A stretch of DNA of 11,646 nt from Treponema sp. (GCA_031266635.1 JAISAN010000184.1:1-11646), one strand, 5' to 3'. Numbered from the stretch's first letter, positions 4,291-11,646 are shown. Numbers and translations are program-made. The notes: a model not told the origin generated them from the letters alone.

Positions 4291-7065
4291 TCAAATTAGC
4301 TTATACTCCCTGGCGGCCAGGCTCAAGGCGCCGTTCCAGAGGGGCAGGGAAAGAAATTCCCGGCGGATTTCCACATCGTCGATGCGGCTGGCCCGGCGCT
4401 GGAGCCGCTTAAAGGCCATACTGACCGCGGTATTCATATCAACCTGGGCGGCGTCGGTTTCCTCAAGAACCCGGTACCAGGCAAAAAAATAAAAGGCGTC
4501 CCAGGGGTCCAGTTCAGAAAGCCGCTCGTCCCGGAGAACCCGCTGCATGGAATGTACGGCTTCCGTGCCGCCGGAAGGAGAAAGCCGGGCCAGGGCCAGG
4601 GAATGATATACCGGGATCATCCGGTCCCAGAGATCGCCCTGGGGGAAAAGCAGGAATTCCGTCTGGGCAAAGCCGCTGCGCCAGTCCGGTTGTTCGGTGT
4701 AGACAAAATTGTCTTCATGGTGAACACCGGAGAGCGTGCCGGAAAGTTCCGCCGCTTTTTCGTATTCTCCCGCCAGATAGGCCGCTTCAATTTCAAACAG
4801 ACCCATATCCGGCCCCCTTTCCGCGGGTTTGGAAACCGGGGGATTCCGCAAATAGACTCTGGCCCGGTATTCCCAGGCGGCAAGGAGTTTGTCCTTTTCC
4901 GGCGGCCCCGTAGGCTTTTCTCCCAGGGCCTCAAAGATTTTCAGGGCCTCCCGGTAACGGCCAATTTCAAAAAAAAGCCTTCCCTGGAAAAAACGGGCGC
5001 GATCCGCCCATTCCGAACTCCCCGAAAGGGCGGCGTGTTCTTCGGACAGGCGGGCAAAACGCTGGGCCTTGGAGATATTGCCAAAAAGAAACTGGGCTGA
5101 GGCGGCATAATAGGCGGAAACCGCCAGTTCATGGTGATTACCGGATTTTTCCGCCTTGTCCACCGCAAAGCCCAAATAATCAATGGTTTCTCCTATCCGC
5201 TGCTGGAAAAGGTTAACCAGGGAAAAAAGACGGTAAGATTGGGACAGAACCGCTCCGTTTTTTCCCTGGCTCAGCATAATTCCTTCCTTGATTGTTTCTC
5301 CCGCAGACCCTATATCCCGCATTCCCAGATGAAAGGCCGAAAGATTTGCCAGAACCTGGGCCTTGAGAACCGGTAACGCGGAGCAGTCGGGAGGAACTTC
5401 CTGAAAGGCGGAACGGATCATCCGTTCATCTCCATGATGGAGGACCTTCAGGGTTTTAATAATAAACTGAACGGTACTTATCCGTTCCAATCCGGTAATT
5501 TTTTCCAGCTGCCCTTTGGACAGGGCTTTTTCCATCCCCCCGGAGGTTCCGTTGATAATATCCGAAGTGATCGATTTCAAAATAAGTTCATCATCTCCCC
5601 TGCCGCCCAATTCCGTCAGGGCTTTCAGAAGCCTGAAGCAGGGGTTCAGCTTATTCCGGTTCACCCAGTCGAGCAGGCGGTTCCGTACCAGGGCGCGGAC
5701 TTTTTCCTTCCGCCCGTCAAGCGCCCGTTCCGCCTGGGAAATAAAGTTACCGATCCGGGGACGGGGATCCTCGGGAGTATCCACCAGCCCCAAAAAAGAG
5801 AGGATCATCAGGGCCCGGGAAAGCATGGCCGGGTTTTTCCCCTCCTCTTCAAAAAGCCGGTAAAACAGGGTTCCGGGGAAAAAGCGGCCCAAGAGGGAAA
5901 AGGCATAGCTCAGTTCCCAGAGGTCGGGGGACATTTCGGGAATTTTCTGAACCCTGGCGTCTCCGGCGTTTAGTTTTATCACCCGGGGGAATATCCCTTC
6001 CCAGAATTTCAGCCGCTCTTCGATGTCCGGCGCCTCACTGGAACAGGTTCCCAGAATCAGCAGCCCCTGTTTACCGGAAAACGCTGCATAGGTCTCCAGA
6101 AAAATCCGGGCCGCGGGTTCCTCCGCGTGGTGGATGTTTTCAAGAATAATAAGCGGCAAAACTCCCCGTTTTTTTATGCAGGAAACAAAGGTTTCCAGAA
6201 GCAGTTTGAAAAAACGGCGTCCCTGGGCCATCCCGCCGGGGGAAATATCATCCCTAAGGCGTTCCCGGAAAATCAAGTCCCCCAGGCTCTCCAGCTCATT
6301 CAGTGTTTCCGGGGAGACAAACCCGGCGGCCAGGGAACGGAGCCGGGGAGTCCAGGCGTCGGCCAGACAGGCTATGCCCCCGGTATCAAAACGGATGATC
6401 AGGGGCGGGGTGTCTTCCGCCCCGGAACCCCGGGCAAAACAAAGTTCCTGATAAAAGCGGTACAGGCCGCGGCGCTTACCGCAAAAATCGGGGCCGATCA
6501 AAACCGCGTTCCGCTGGGGCCCCTGGATCAAGGCCCGCTGTATGGTATCCTGCAGGGGGAAATTATTGGGCTGGGGGCCGGAAAATTTTTTCAAAGTCCC
6601 AAGCCGGACAAACCTCTCAACAAGGGCCCGGCTCCGGGCAAAAATCCCGAAACGGCCATCTTTATGGTGAAGTCCGGATTTTTCCGGGATAATATACGGG
6701 GAAAGCCCTTTTTGCGCCGTACTGTCAAGCCAGACGCCGCCCTGGGACCAGGAAGAAAGGACCCGGCAAATCCGTTCCGCCGGCGCCTCCTCCATATTCC
6801 GGCCAATCACCAGGACATAACCATACAATTCCCCGGAAACATCCGCCAGGGTTCCCATGACTGTTTCAATCAATACCAGCATATCAAGCCAGAAACCCAG
6901 GGCTTCTTCGTTAAAAGACGCGGCAAGCAGCCGCCGCTCCCCGGTAAGTTTTCCCCCCGCGGTTTCAATGGCTCCGGCAACCGAATTTTCCAGCCGGGAA
7001 ATGAGAGCCGGCTGGGTCCTGCGAAGCTGGGCCTTAAACCGGAGAAAAAACAGCGTCTGCATCAT
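4291..7065 (-). CDS. large STAND/AAA-like TPR protein with degenerate nucleotide-binding motifs
   Basis: The product is 924 aa from ATG 7065 (ATG 7062 is next to it). I know no named gene. The layout resembles bacterial cyclase/AAA/TPR signalling proteins (COG3899-like). Residues 1-150 hold a segment, AGGKLTGERRLLAASF (36-51), that faintly recalls the GG-x-GD-x-LLA-F stretch of class III nucleotide cyclases, without the catalytic aspartates. Residues 186-345 look like a P-loop ATPase in decay: a Walker A-like GPDFCGKR (191-198) with Arg where Ser/Thr should be; a Walker B-like PLIILENIHHAE (304-315) with Glu-Asn for Asp-Asp; and LLILGTCSSE (335-344) where the family has an Arg. About 380-445 could be a winged helix. 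Residues 565-840 are helical TPR-like repeats (for example GRYREALKIFEALG, 702-715). No signal peptide or membrane segment is seen, so it is probably cytoplasmic. The frame is open upstream to 7380, over argF; a weak GGGA site supports ATG 7065. Confidence 0.8.
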   Translation of the reverse strand: MMQTLFFLRFKAQLRRTQPALISRLENSVAGAIETAGGKLTGERRLLAASFNEEALGFWLDMLVLIETVMGTLADVSGELYGYVLVIGRNMEEAPAERICRVLSSWSQGGVWLDSTAQKGLSPYIIPEKSGLHHKDGRFGIFARSRALVERFVRLGTLKKFSGPQPNNFPLQDTIQRALIQGPQRNAVLIGPDFCGKRRGLYRFYQELCFARGSGAEDTPPLIIRFDTGGIACLADAWTPRLRSLAAGFVSPETLNELESLGDLIFRERLRDDISPGGMAQGRRFFKLLLETFVSCIKKRGVLPLIILENIHHAEEPAARIFLETYAAFSGKQGLLILGTCSSEAPDIEERLKFWEGIFPRVIKLNAGDARVQKIPEMSPDLWELSYAFSLLGRFFPGTLFYRLFEEEGKNPAMLSRALMILSFLGLVDTPEDPRPRIGNFISQAERALDGRKEKVRALVRNRLLDWVNRNKLNPCFRLLKALTELGGRGDDELILKSITSDIINGTSGGMEKALSKGQLEKITGLERISTVQFIIKTLKVLHHGDERMIRSAFQEVPPDCSALPVLKAQVLANLSAFHLGMRDIGSAGETIKEGIMLSQGKNGAVLSQSYRLFSLVNLFQQRIGETIDYLGFAVDKAEKSGNHHELAVSAYYAASAQFLFGNISKAQRFARLSEEHAALSGSSEWADRARFFQGRLFFEIGRYREALKIFEALGEKPTGPPEKDKLLAAWEYRARVYLRNPPVSKPAERGPDMGLFEIEAAYLAGEYEKAAELSGTLSGVHHEDNFVYTEQPDWRSGFAQTEFLLFPQGDLWDRMIPVYHSLALARLSPSGGTEAVHSMQRVLRDERLSELDPWDAFYFFAWYRVLEETDAAQVDMNTAVSMAFKRLQRRASRIDDVEIRREFLSLPLWNGALSLAAREYKLI

Positions 7066-7080
7066 GATAATCCCATTATC
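7066..7080. promoter_or_regulatory. inverted repeat touching the start codon of the 924-aa gene
   Basis: GATAAT (7066-7071) and ATTATC (7075-7080) are a perfect inverted repeat around CCC. On the - strand it ends one base before ATG 7065 and holds the only Shine-Dalgarno-like bases (GGG) in its loop. It could be a weak translation-controlling hairpin or an operator in the 90-bp divergent gap with argF. Only 6-bp AT-rich arms, so chance is possible. Confidence 0.3.
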
Positions 7081-7155
7081 GGCGAATCTTGTCCAATTCT
7101 GGGCTTGTTTTTTGCCCTGTATGCGTGTTAGATTTATCAAAATATCTGGAGGTAT

Positions 7156-8136
7156 ATGGTGTCCGTGGTTCTGAAAGGACGATCCCTGCTTACTCTGTTG
7201 GATTATACTGAAGAAGAAATCCGTTTTTTGCTGGATTTTGCGAAAAAACTTAAAGAGGAAAACAGGCGGGGGGAACTGCATCAGCGTTTTGCGGGGAAAA
7301 CCCTGGCCCTGCTCTTTGAAAAACGTTCTACCCGGACCCGCTGCGCCTTTGAAACCGCCTTTGGCGAGGAGGGAGGGCACCCGGTATTTCTTTCAACCCA
7401 GGATATTCAGTTGGGGGCCAAGGAGTCCCTGGAGGATACCGCCAGGGTTCTGGGCCGGATGTTCAGCGCTATCCAGTACCGGGGCTTCAAACAGTCCACA
7501 GCGGAAACTCTGGCGGAATATTCGGGGGTTCCGGTATACAACGGCCTGACCGACAGCTTCCATCCTACCCAGGCTCTGGCGGATATTATGACCCTGGAGG
7601 AAAGCTTTGGTTCCCCCAGGGGGAAAACCCTCTGTTTTGTGGGGGACGGCCGGAACAACGTGGCCCGGTCCCTGACGGTGATCTGCTCCAAACTGGGGAT
7701 CAATTTTACGATTATCACCCCCGGCGCCCTGAGTCCCGATCCTGCCCTGCTTGAAATCTGCAAGCCCCTGGCCGCGGCGTCGGGCGCGCTGCTTCGCGTT
7801 ACCGGAGACCTGGCCGCGGTGAAGGGGGCCGAGGCGATCTATACCGATGTGTGGGCGTCTATGGGGGAGGAAGATAAAAAAGAAGAACGCCGCCGGCTCC
7901 TCTCGCCCTACCAGGTAAACCAGGCCCTGATGGACAGAACCGGCCGCAAAGACAGCATCTTTCTTCACTGCCTTCCGGCAATTAAGGGTGAAGAAGTAAG
8001 CGCCGATGTGATCGACGGAGAGCGGAGCCGGGCCTGGGATGAGGCGGAAAACCGTAAACATACGATTAAGGCCCTTATGCTGGCGACTCTGGGCGGCGAA
8101 ACAGGGCCTTGCGATTCCCAGCGTCTCTTATTATAA
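7156..8136 (+). CDS. argF: ornithine carbamoyltransferase
   Basis: This cytoplasmic enzyme makes citrulline from ornithine and carbamoyl phosphate (arginine synthesis, or the reverse in the deiminase route). The 326-aa length is normal. Substrate motifs are intact: S58-T-R-T-R62 and H136-P-T-Q139 for carbamoyl phosphate, N167/N168 in GDGRNNVARS, D231 and S235-M-G-E for ornithine, and the H271-C-L-P274 loop with the reactive Cys. These make it an ornithine rather than an aspartate enzyme. No other arg genes or arcA/arcC lie next to it, so the direction of use cannot be told. Start: GGAGG (7148-7152) is only three bases from ATG 7156; GTG 7159 has better spacing and is the alternative, changing one residue. 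It is divergent from the 924-aa gene. A -35/-10-like pair TTGCCC/TATCAA (7112-7140) exists but would leave almost no leader, so the promoter is uncertain. Confidence 0.95.
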   Translation: MVSVVLKGRSLLTLLDYTEEEIRFLLDFAKKLKEENRRGELHQRFAGKTLALLFEKRSTRTRCAFETAFGEEGGHPVFLSTQDIQLGAKESLEDTARVLGRMFSAIQYRGFKQSTAETLAEYSGVPVYNGLTDSFHPTQALADIMTLEESFGSPRGKTLCFVGDGRNNVARSLTVICSKLGINFTIITPGALSPDPALLEICKPLAAASGALLRVTGDLAAVKGAEAIYTDVWASMGEEDKKEERRRLLSPYQVNQALMDRTGRKDSIFLHCLPAIKGEEVSADVIDGERSRAWDEAENRKHTIKALMLATLGGETGPCDSQRLLL

Positions 8137-8146
8137 TTGATCTAAA

Positions 8147-8179
8147 GCCAATTTCAAAATAAGCGGTTTTGAAATTGGT
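8147..8179. repeat. long AT-rich hairpin after argF
   Basis: CCAATTTCAAAA (8148-8159) pairs perfectly with TTTTGAAATTGG (8167-8178), with a further G-T pair outside, around a 7-base loop. It starts 11 bases after the argF stop. There is no T-run after it, so it is not a textbook terminator. It may protect the 3' end of the argF mRNA, end transcription weakly, or be a protein-binding palindrome. Confidence 0.5.
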
Positions 8180-8194
8180 TAATCAGTCTAAGAC

Positions 8195-8234
8195 AGCTTC
8201 CCGGAAACTTGATTTTTGGGGAAGCTTCCGGAGG
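8195..8234 (+). promoter_or_regulatory. leader with two competing hairpins over the Shine-Dalgarno
   Basis: Two stems cannot form together: AGCTTCCC (8195-8202) with GGGAAGCT (8219-8226), or CCGGAAACTT (8201-8210) with AAGCTTCCGG (8222-8231; one A/C mismatch). The second covers the first two G of the Shine-Dalgarno GGAGG (8230-8234) of the secreted-protein gene; the first leaves it free. This is a layout for translational control, but no known riboswitch class is recognised. Confidence 0.35.
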
Positions 8235-8240
8235 TTCGGT

Positions 8241-8663
8241 ATGAAAAAGATCCTTTTGGCGGCGTTGTTTAGCCTTGTTTTCTCGTTTACGGCGCCCCTG
8301 TTTGCCCAGCAAATATCCGAAGGCCATGAGTCCGAATATTTTTATGTTATCGTGTCTATAGAAAAAATCTATCCCTACAGTAAGGGATATGTTATTCAAT
8401 ACCGCAAAGGGGTTAATCAGACAGCCCGGACCTATCTTCCCGTTGAGTGGTTTAGCGAAGCCGCCGGGAAAGGGGAGCTTGTTACCCTGCCGCCGGGGAA
8501 AAACTGGCCGTATTTGACGGTATACTACAAAGCGGGAGAATTCAGCCATGTGCGGCTCTACATTCACCGGTCAAAGACCCATGAAACCTGGGGAAATATC
8601 CCCCTGAATGTCAATATCGACGACCGTTTTGAAAATATAGAAACCATCAAGCTCGAGCTTTAA
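8241..8663 (+). CDS. small secreted/periplasmic protein of unknown function
   Basis: The product is 140 aa with a clear Sec signal peptide: MKK, a hydrophobic core (residues 4-18) and a likely signal peptidase I site after A22 (LFA|QQ). No lipobox cysteine is present, so it is probably periplasmic or exported. The mature part (about 118 aa) is rich in aromatic residues and beta-type segments (EYFYVIVSIEKIYPY, YVIQYRKG, TYLPVEWF, YLTVYYKAG, VRLYIH). I recognise no family. ATG 8241 is fixed by GGAGG at 8230-8234 with a six-base spacing; the open frame upstream to 8169 has no ribosome site and runs through hairpins. Its TAA overlaps the ATG of the peptidase gene (TAATG), so the two are co-translated, though the peptidase appears cytoplasmic. 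A functional link is therefore not implied. Confidence 0.85.
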   Translation: MKKILLAALFSLVFSFTAPLFAQQISEGHESEYFYVIVSIEKIYPYSKGYVIQYRKGVNQTARTYLPVEWFSEAAGKGELVTLPPGKNWPYLTVYYKAGEFSHVRLYIHRSKTHETWGNIPLNVNIDDRFENIETIKLEL

Positions 8664-9832
8664 TGAAGGACAGCAAACTGCGGGCCATGCAGGAAGCCAT
8701 CCGGGGAGAGGGTCTCGACGGATGGCTTTTTTGTAATTTCAGGCACCGGGACAAGCTGGCCGATGAAATACTCCATATCAATCCCGGCATTACCAATTCC
8801 CGGCTCTGGGTATATGCGGTTCCCGCTTCCGGTGAGCCGCTGGGGATTCTTCATGCCGTTGAAAGTGATAGTCTGGGGGATTTGCCGGGGCCCAGGGCGT
8901 CTTACCGGGGCCGGGAAGAACTGCTGAGCTGTCTCAAGCCCCTGGGGGGAAAACGCTGGGGTCTGCACATATCCGAATTCATTACCGCCATTTCCTACCT
9001 TGACGGGGGAACCCTGGCGGTTTTTGAACAGGCGGGGCTTATCCCCGCTTCCGCGGCGGGGCTCCTCCAGCGTTTCAAGGGATTGCTAAGTTCCGAAGAC
9101 ATGGAGGCCCATGAAAAGGCGGCGGATCATCTCCATGAAATCGTAAAAAAAGCCTGGCAGCGGGTGCGGGAAGCTTTTGTCCGGGGAGACCGCCTGTACG
9201 AAGGGGAAATTCAGGACTTCATGCTGGCCGAGATGCACAGGCGGAACCTTGTCACCGATCACGCCCCTATTGTGGCCGCGGGGGTAAACACGGGAAACCC
9301 CCATTATGATCCCCATGAAGGGGGCGCGGTTTTTCAAAAAGACGAGCTAATCCAGTTCGATCTTTGGGCCAAGGACAAGGGCCCCGGAGGTATTTACGCG
9401 GATATTTCCTGGGTGGGGGTTTACGGAACCGTTCCCCTGCCGCAGTATGAAAAGACCTTTGCGGATCTGATCGCCGCCCGGGAAGGGGCATGGGATTTTA
9501 TCCGGGAGGAGCTGGCCGCGGGCAGACGGCCGGCCGGAGCGGCGGTGGACAAAAAGACCCGGGCGCTTCTTATTGGCCGGGCTTATGAAGAGGCGCTCCG
9601 CCACCGTACCGGTCATGGGATCGATACGGAAGTCCACGGTTCAGGGGTCAATATAGATTCGGTAGAATTCCCCGATTCCCGGCTGCTGCTGGACGGTTCC
9701 TGTTTTTCCCTGGAGCCGGGGATTTATTTGCCCGGTTTTGGTATGCGGACCGAAATTGACGTGTACATCCGGGAAGGAAAACCCGTCATCTCCGGGCAGG
9801 ATCGGCAGTTTGCGCTTTTGAACTGCGGATGA
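8663..9832 (+). CDS. M24 family metallopeptidase (Xaa-Pro aminopeptidase-like)
   Basis: The 389-aa product has an N-terminal creatinase/prolidase-type domain (about 1-140) and a C-terminal pita-bread catalytic domain. The five metal ligands can be placed: D233 (QFDLWA), D247 (YADISW), H318 (RTGHGID), E351 (SLEPGIY) and E364 (MRTEIDV). The likely second-shell histidine is H325. It likely removes N-terminal residues before proline, or cleaves X-Pro dipeptides, in the cytoplasm with Mn or Co; no signal peptide is seen. The gap between the first two aspartates is 14 residues, against 11 in most M24 enzymes, so the active-site loop (KDKGPGGIY) is longer than usual. The start ATG 8663 overlaps the stop of the small secreted protein as TAATG. 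I would not name it pepP or pepQ from sequence alone. Confidence 0.9.
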   Translation: MKDSKLRAMQEAIRGEGLDGWLFCNFRHRDKLADEILHINPGITNSRLWVYAVPASGEPLGILHAVESDSLGDLPGPRASYRGREELLSCLKPLGGKRWGLHISEFITAISYLDGGTLAVFEQAGLIPASAAGLLQRFKGLLSSEDMEAHEKAADHLHEIVKKAWQRVREAFVRGDRLYEGEIQDFMLAEMHRRNLVTDHAPIVAAGVNTGNPHYDPHEGGAVFQKDELIQFDLWAKDKGPGGIYADISWVGVYGTVPLPQYEKTFADLIAAREGAWDFIREELAAGRRPAGAAVDKKTRALLIGRAYEEALRHRTGHGIDTEVHGSGVNIDSVEFPDSRLLLDGSCFSLEPGIYLPGFGMRTEIDVYIREGKPVISGQDRQFALLNCG

Positions 9833-9877
9833 GACGAAGTTCCGGTTTGATCGCCCCAGGCGAAAGGATAGAGTATT

Positions 9878-10861
9878 ATGGCTGTTCCCGTTGTTCCTGA
9901 AGAACTGATACGGTTTATCAAAACCGGATCGAAATTTCTCATAGCGGGCCACAAGGAACCGGATGGGGACTGTGTGGGAAGCCAGCTTGCCCTGACGTCG
10001 GTACTGCGGCGGATGGGGAAAGAAGCTATCCCCTGCTCCGCCGGGCCCTTTAAGCGGACCGAAGTGATGCCCTACGCGGATCGGTTTACCGCCGTCCCGG
10101 GCGCGGCGGATCGGGAGAATGCCAGGGTTATTGTGGTGGACTGTTCCGCCTCCCACCGTACCGGGGATCTGGCCTCCTGTCTGGAGGGGCTCCCCGCCGC
10201 GGTAATCGATCACCATGCCACAGGCGATCATCCCGCCTCTTCGGCGGAAACTCCGGTCTTCCTCGACGCCGGGGCTCCTTCGGTGAGCTTTCTGATCCTC
10301 CTCCTCATCGAAGCGCTGGGGCAAACCCCCACTCGGGAAGAGGCGGAACTGCTTTTTTTCGGGCTCTGTACGGATACGGGTTTTTTCCGCCATGTTGATC
10401 AGGGGGGTGGAGACACCTTCACCGCCGCCGCCCGGATGATTCGGGCCGGGGCAAATCCCCGGGAGACCTTCCAGGCCATCCACGGGGGTAAAAGCCTGGG
10501 CTCCCGGGTCCTCATGGGCATCATCCTGAGCCGGGCGGAAGCTTTTTTTGAGGGCCGGCTGATCCTGAGCGTTGAAAAATACGAAGAAAGCCAGCGTTTT
10601 GGCCTGGAAGGCCGGGATTCGGACAGCCTCTACCAGATGCTCCAGTCCATAGCGGGGGTGGAGGCCATAACGATTATCCGCCAGGAAACGCCGGAAAATT
10701 GTACCGTGGGACTCCGTTCCCGGGATTCTGTTGATGTGGCGGCTATTGCCGCCACCTTTGGCGGGGGCGGGCATAAAAACGCCGCGGGCTTCAGCTTCCC
10801 CGGCCTCATAGAAGATCTGCGGCCAAAAATCCTCGCCGCCTTTGAAAAGGTCTTCATTTGA
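9878..10861 (+). CDS. nrnA: DHH/DHHA1 phosphoesterase, NrnA-type oligoribonuclease/pAp phosphatase
   Basis: The 327-aa product has the usual NrnA size and two-domain form. NrnA enzymes degrade nano-RNAs of 2-5 nt and, in many species, dephosphorylate 3'-phosphoadenosine 5'-phosphate. The DHH domain shows all metal-binding motifs: H25-x-x-x-D29-x-D31 (GHKEPDGDCVGS), D88 (VVVDCSASHRTG), D111-H112-H113, and D166 (LCTDTGFF). The C-terminal DHHA1 domain carries GGGGHKNAAG (295-304), which binds substrate. ATG 9878 has AGGA at 9865-9868, nine bases upstream. It follows the M24 gene by 45 bp on the same strand and is probably in the same transcript. No intrinsic terminator is seen after it. RecJ and cyclic-di-AMP phosphodiesterases (GdpP) share the motifs but are longer, so NrnA is the best call. 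Confidence 0.92.
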   Translation: MAVPVVPEELIRFIKTGSKFLIAGHKEPDGDCVGSQLALTSVLRRMGKEAIPCSAGPFKRTEVMPYADRFTAVPGAADRENARVIVVDCSASHRTGDLASCLEGLPAAVIDHHATGDHPASSAETPVFLDAGAPSVSFLILLLIEALGQTPTREEAELLFFGLCTDTGFFRHVDQGGGDTFTAAARMIRAGANPRETFQAIHGGKSLGSRVLMGIILSRAEAFFEGRLILSVEKYEESQRFGLEGRDSDSLYQMLQSIAGVEAITIIRQETPENCTVGLRSRDSVDVAAIAATFGGGGHKNAAGFSFPGLIEDLRPKILAAFEKVFI

Positions 10862-10887
10862 AAAAATTTTTATGACAAATGTAATAT
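10858..10887 (+). promoter_or_regulatory. candidate promoter of the sigma-like gene
   Basis: TTGAAA (10858-10863, overlapping the nrnA stop) is followed after 18 bp by TAATAT (10882-10887), in an AT-rich stretch. The leader to ATG 10951 would be about 57 nt. Moderate consensus match only. Confidence 0.35.
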
Positions 10888-10950
10888 AAAAACAAGCAAA
10901 AACCTCTGTTGGCTCCGTTATTCCGGTATCTGCGGAAAAAGGAGGCGTCA

Positions 10951-11646
10951 ATGCAGAAGGTTTTATCCCTTAACGAGCTTTTTAAGCAATATTCTCAGGG
11001 AACATTAGAACGAAAGCAGTTTGAGGGGCTTCTTTTCGAGTTCATTTTTGACAACCATCAGCGTTTTCAGTTGTATGGCTGGGAACGGGACGATTACGGC
11101 GATTATCTATGCTGGCTTTACCCCCGGATGAAACGGGCCATAGACAGCTACCGGGAAACAGGGGCTTCGTTTGAGACCTATGTCAGGGCGATTATACGCT
11201 GGTCCGCCAAGGAATACCATTCCCGGATAAGCGAAAATTTGATAATCGAACATACCGCCTGGGCGATTAGAACTACGGAAGCGGCGGTTTGTGAAAGCGA
11301 GCCGGAATATTTAAATTCAAAAACAAAAATAGCGCCGGTTACCAATCCCCGCCAGATTCTGTTTTTACTTCTGAAATCCTACTATTTTGTTTCCGATGAT
11401 TTTTTGGCCCGCATTGCCCCGGCCATCGGGGTACAAGAAGAACAACTGGTTGATATGATCACCCAATTACGGAAATTGCGGGAAAAACGGGATACGGAAA
11501 TCCGCAGCCTTCAGGAACGGAGCTACAGCAAATTTTACCGCTGCCTGACCTACGAAAGACATTTAAAAAACATACCGGAAAATTCCGTTTATTATATCCG
11601 GGTAAAATCCCGGCTGGAACGGACCCGGCAACGGCTTGAGGCAATA
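10951..11646 (+). CDS. diverged sigma-70-like protein (3' partial)
   Basis: The frame runs from ATG 10951 to the window end without a stop: 232 codons. AAGGAGG (10939-10945), five bases upstream, fixes the start. I do not recognise a named family. Residues 47-92 (DDYGDYLCWLYPRMKRAIDSYRETGASFETYVRAIIRWSAKEYHSR in outline: DDYGDY 47-52, YPR 57-59, G71-A-S-F-E-T-Y77, R92) fit sigma factor region 2, where D/E-rich helix, 'YD..G.SF.TYL' and a final Arg occur in this order. Residues 133-177 contain a possible helix-turn-helix (LARIAPAIGVQEEQLVDMI, 152-170), where region 4 or another DNA-binding unit might be. The following part is charged and helical. Most of the protein is weakly conserved with known sigma factors, so it might be a sigma-like regulator rather than a working sigma. 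It is AT-richer than nrnA upstream. Confidence 0.65.
   Translation, partial: MQKVLSLNELFKQYSQGTLERKQFEGLLFEFIFDNHQRFQLYGWERDDYGDYLCWLYPRMKRAIDSYRETGASFETYVRAIIRWSAKEYHSRISENLIIEHTAWAIRTTEAAVCESEPEYLNSKTKIAPVTNPRQILFLLLKSYYFVSDDFLARIAPAIGVQEEQLVDMITQLRKLREKRDTEIRSLQERSYSKFYRCLTYERHLKNIPENSVYYIRVKSRLERTRQRLEAI

Noticed and set aside
6127..7131. 334-codon open frame on the + strand within the 924-aa gene
   Set aside because: Antisense shadow, low-complexity Gly/Pro/Phe-rich translation with no motif; the - strand frame has a coherent TPR-like protein.
7066..7380. upstream extension of the 924-aa frame
   Set aside because: It would run antisense through the start of argF and gives a low-complexity sequence; ATG 7065 is the better start.
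7393..8061. 222-codon - strand frame across argF
   Set aside because: Antisense to argF, whose active-site motifs are complete; no ribosome site or family pattern.
9641..10951. 436-codon open frame on the - strand opposite nrnA and the M24 gene
   Set aside because: It lies antisense to two genes with intact catalytic motifs, shows no family pattern, and long antisense frames are common in GC-rich coding DNA.
11459..11644. 61-codon - strand frame at the window end
   Set aside because: Antisense to the sigma-like gene, which has a strong Shine-Dalgarno and a continuous frame.

Overview
The window looks like a piece of a spirochaete chromosome, most likely a termite-gut Treponema or close relative. 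That is inference from overall gene style and from proteins that look lineage-specific; no rRNA or other phylogenetic marker is present. Most genes are GC-rich and tightly packed, with overlapping starts and stops. The stretches around 3180-3720 and after 10860 are clearly AT-richer.

Layout. (1) 3-2174, + strand: biotin ECF transporter bioY (5' end cut by the window), bioM and bioN, with a possible 24-codon ORF bridging bioY and bioM. (2) 2259-3178, - strand: a small flavodoxin-like protein of unknown role, then apt (adenine phosphoribosyltransferase), coupled by a TAATG overlap. Upstream is an AT-rich promoter region with a perfect 19-bp palindrome. (3) 3456-3887, + strand: an orphan HigA/VapI-type helix-turn-helix protein with a lysine/proline/alanine-rich tail and no visible toxin partner. 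It is followed by a 38-bp near-perfect palindrome and a terminator. (4) 4057-4129, - strand: an elongator tRNA-Met(CAU). (5) 4291-7065, - strand: a 924-residue protein with a STAND-like, AAA-type layout and TPR-like C-terminal half whose nucleotide-binding motifs look degenerate. (6) 7156-8136, + strand: argF (ornithine carbamoyltransferase). (7) 8241-10861, + strand: a small secreted protein, an M24 metallopeptidase coupled to it by a TAATG overlap, and an NrnA-type DHH phosphoesterase. (8) 10951 to the window end: the start of a protein resembling a diverged sigma factor.

How the genes work together. BioY-BioM-BioN form one biotin importer. Apt is purine salvage and argF is arginine metabolism; NrnA recycles nano-RNA and/or pAp. 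These are ordinary housekeeping genes. The less explained parts are the degenerate STAND-like protein, the orphan antitoxin-like regulator with its tail, the sigma-like gene and several strong palindromes in intergenic or leader DNA. I found no CRISPR array, transposase, prophage or clearly new multi-gene defence system.
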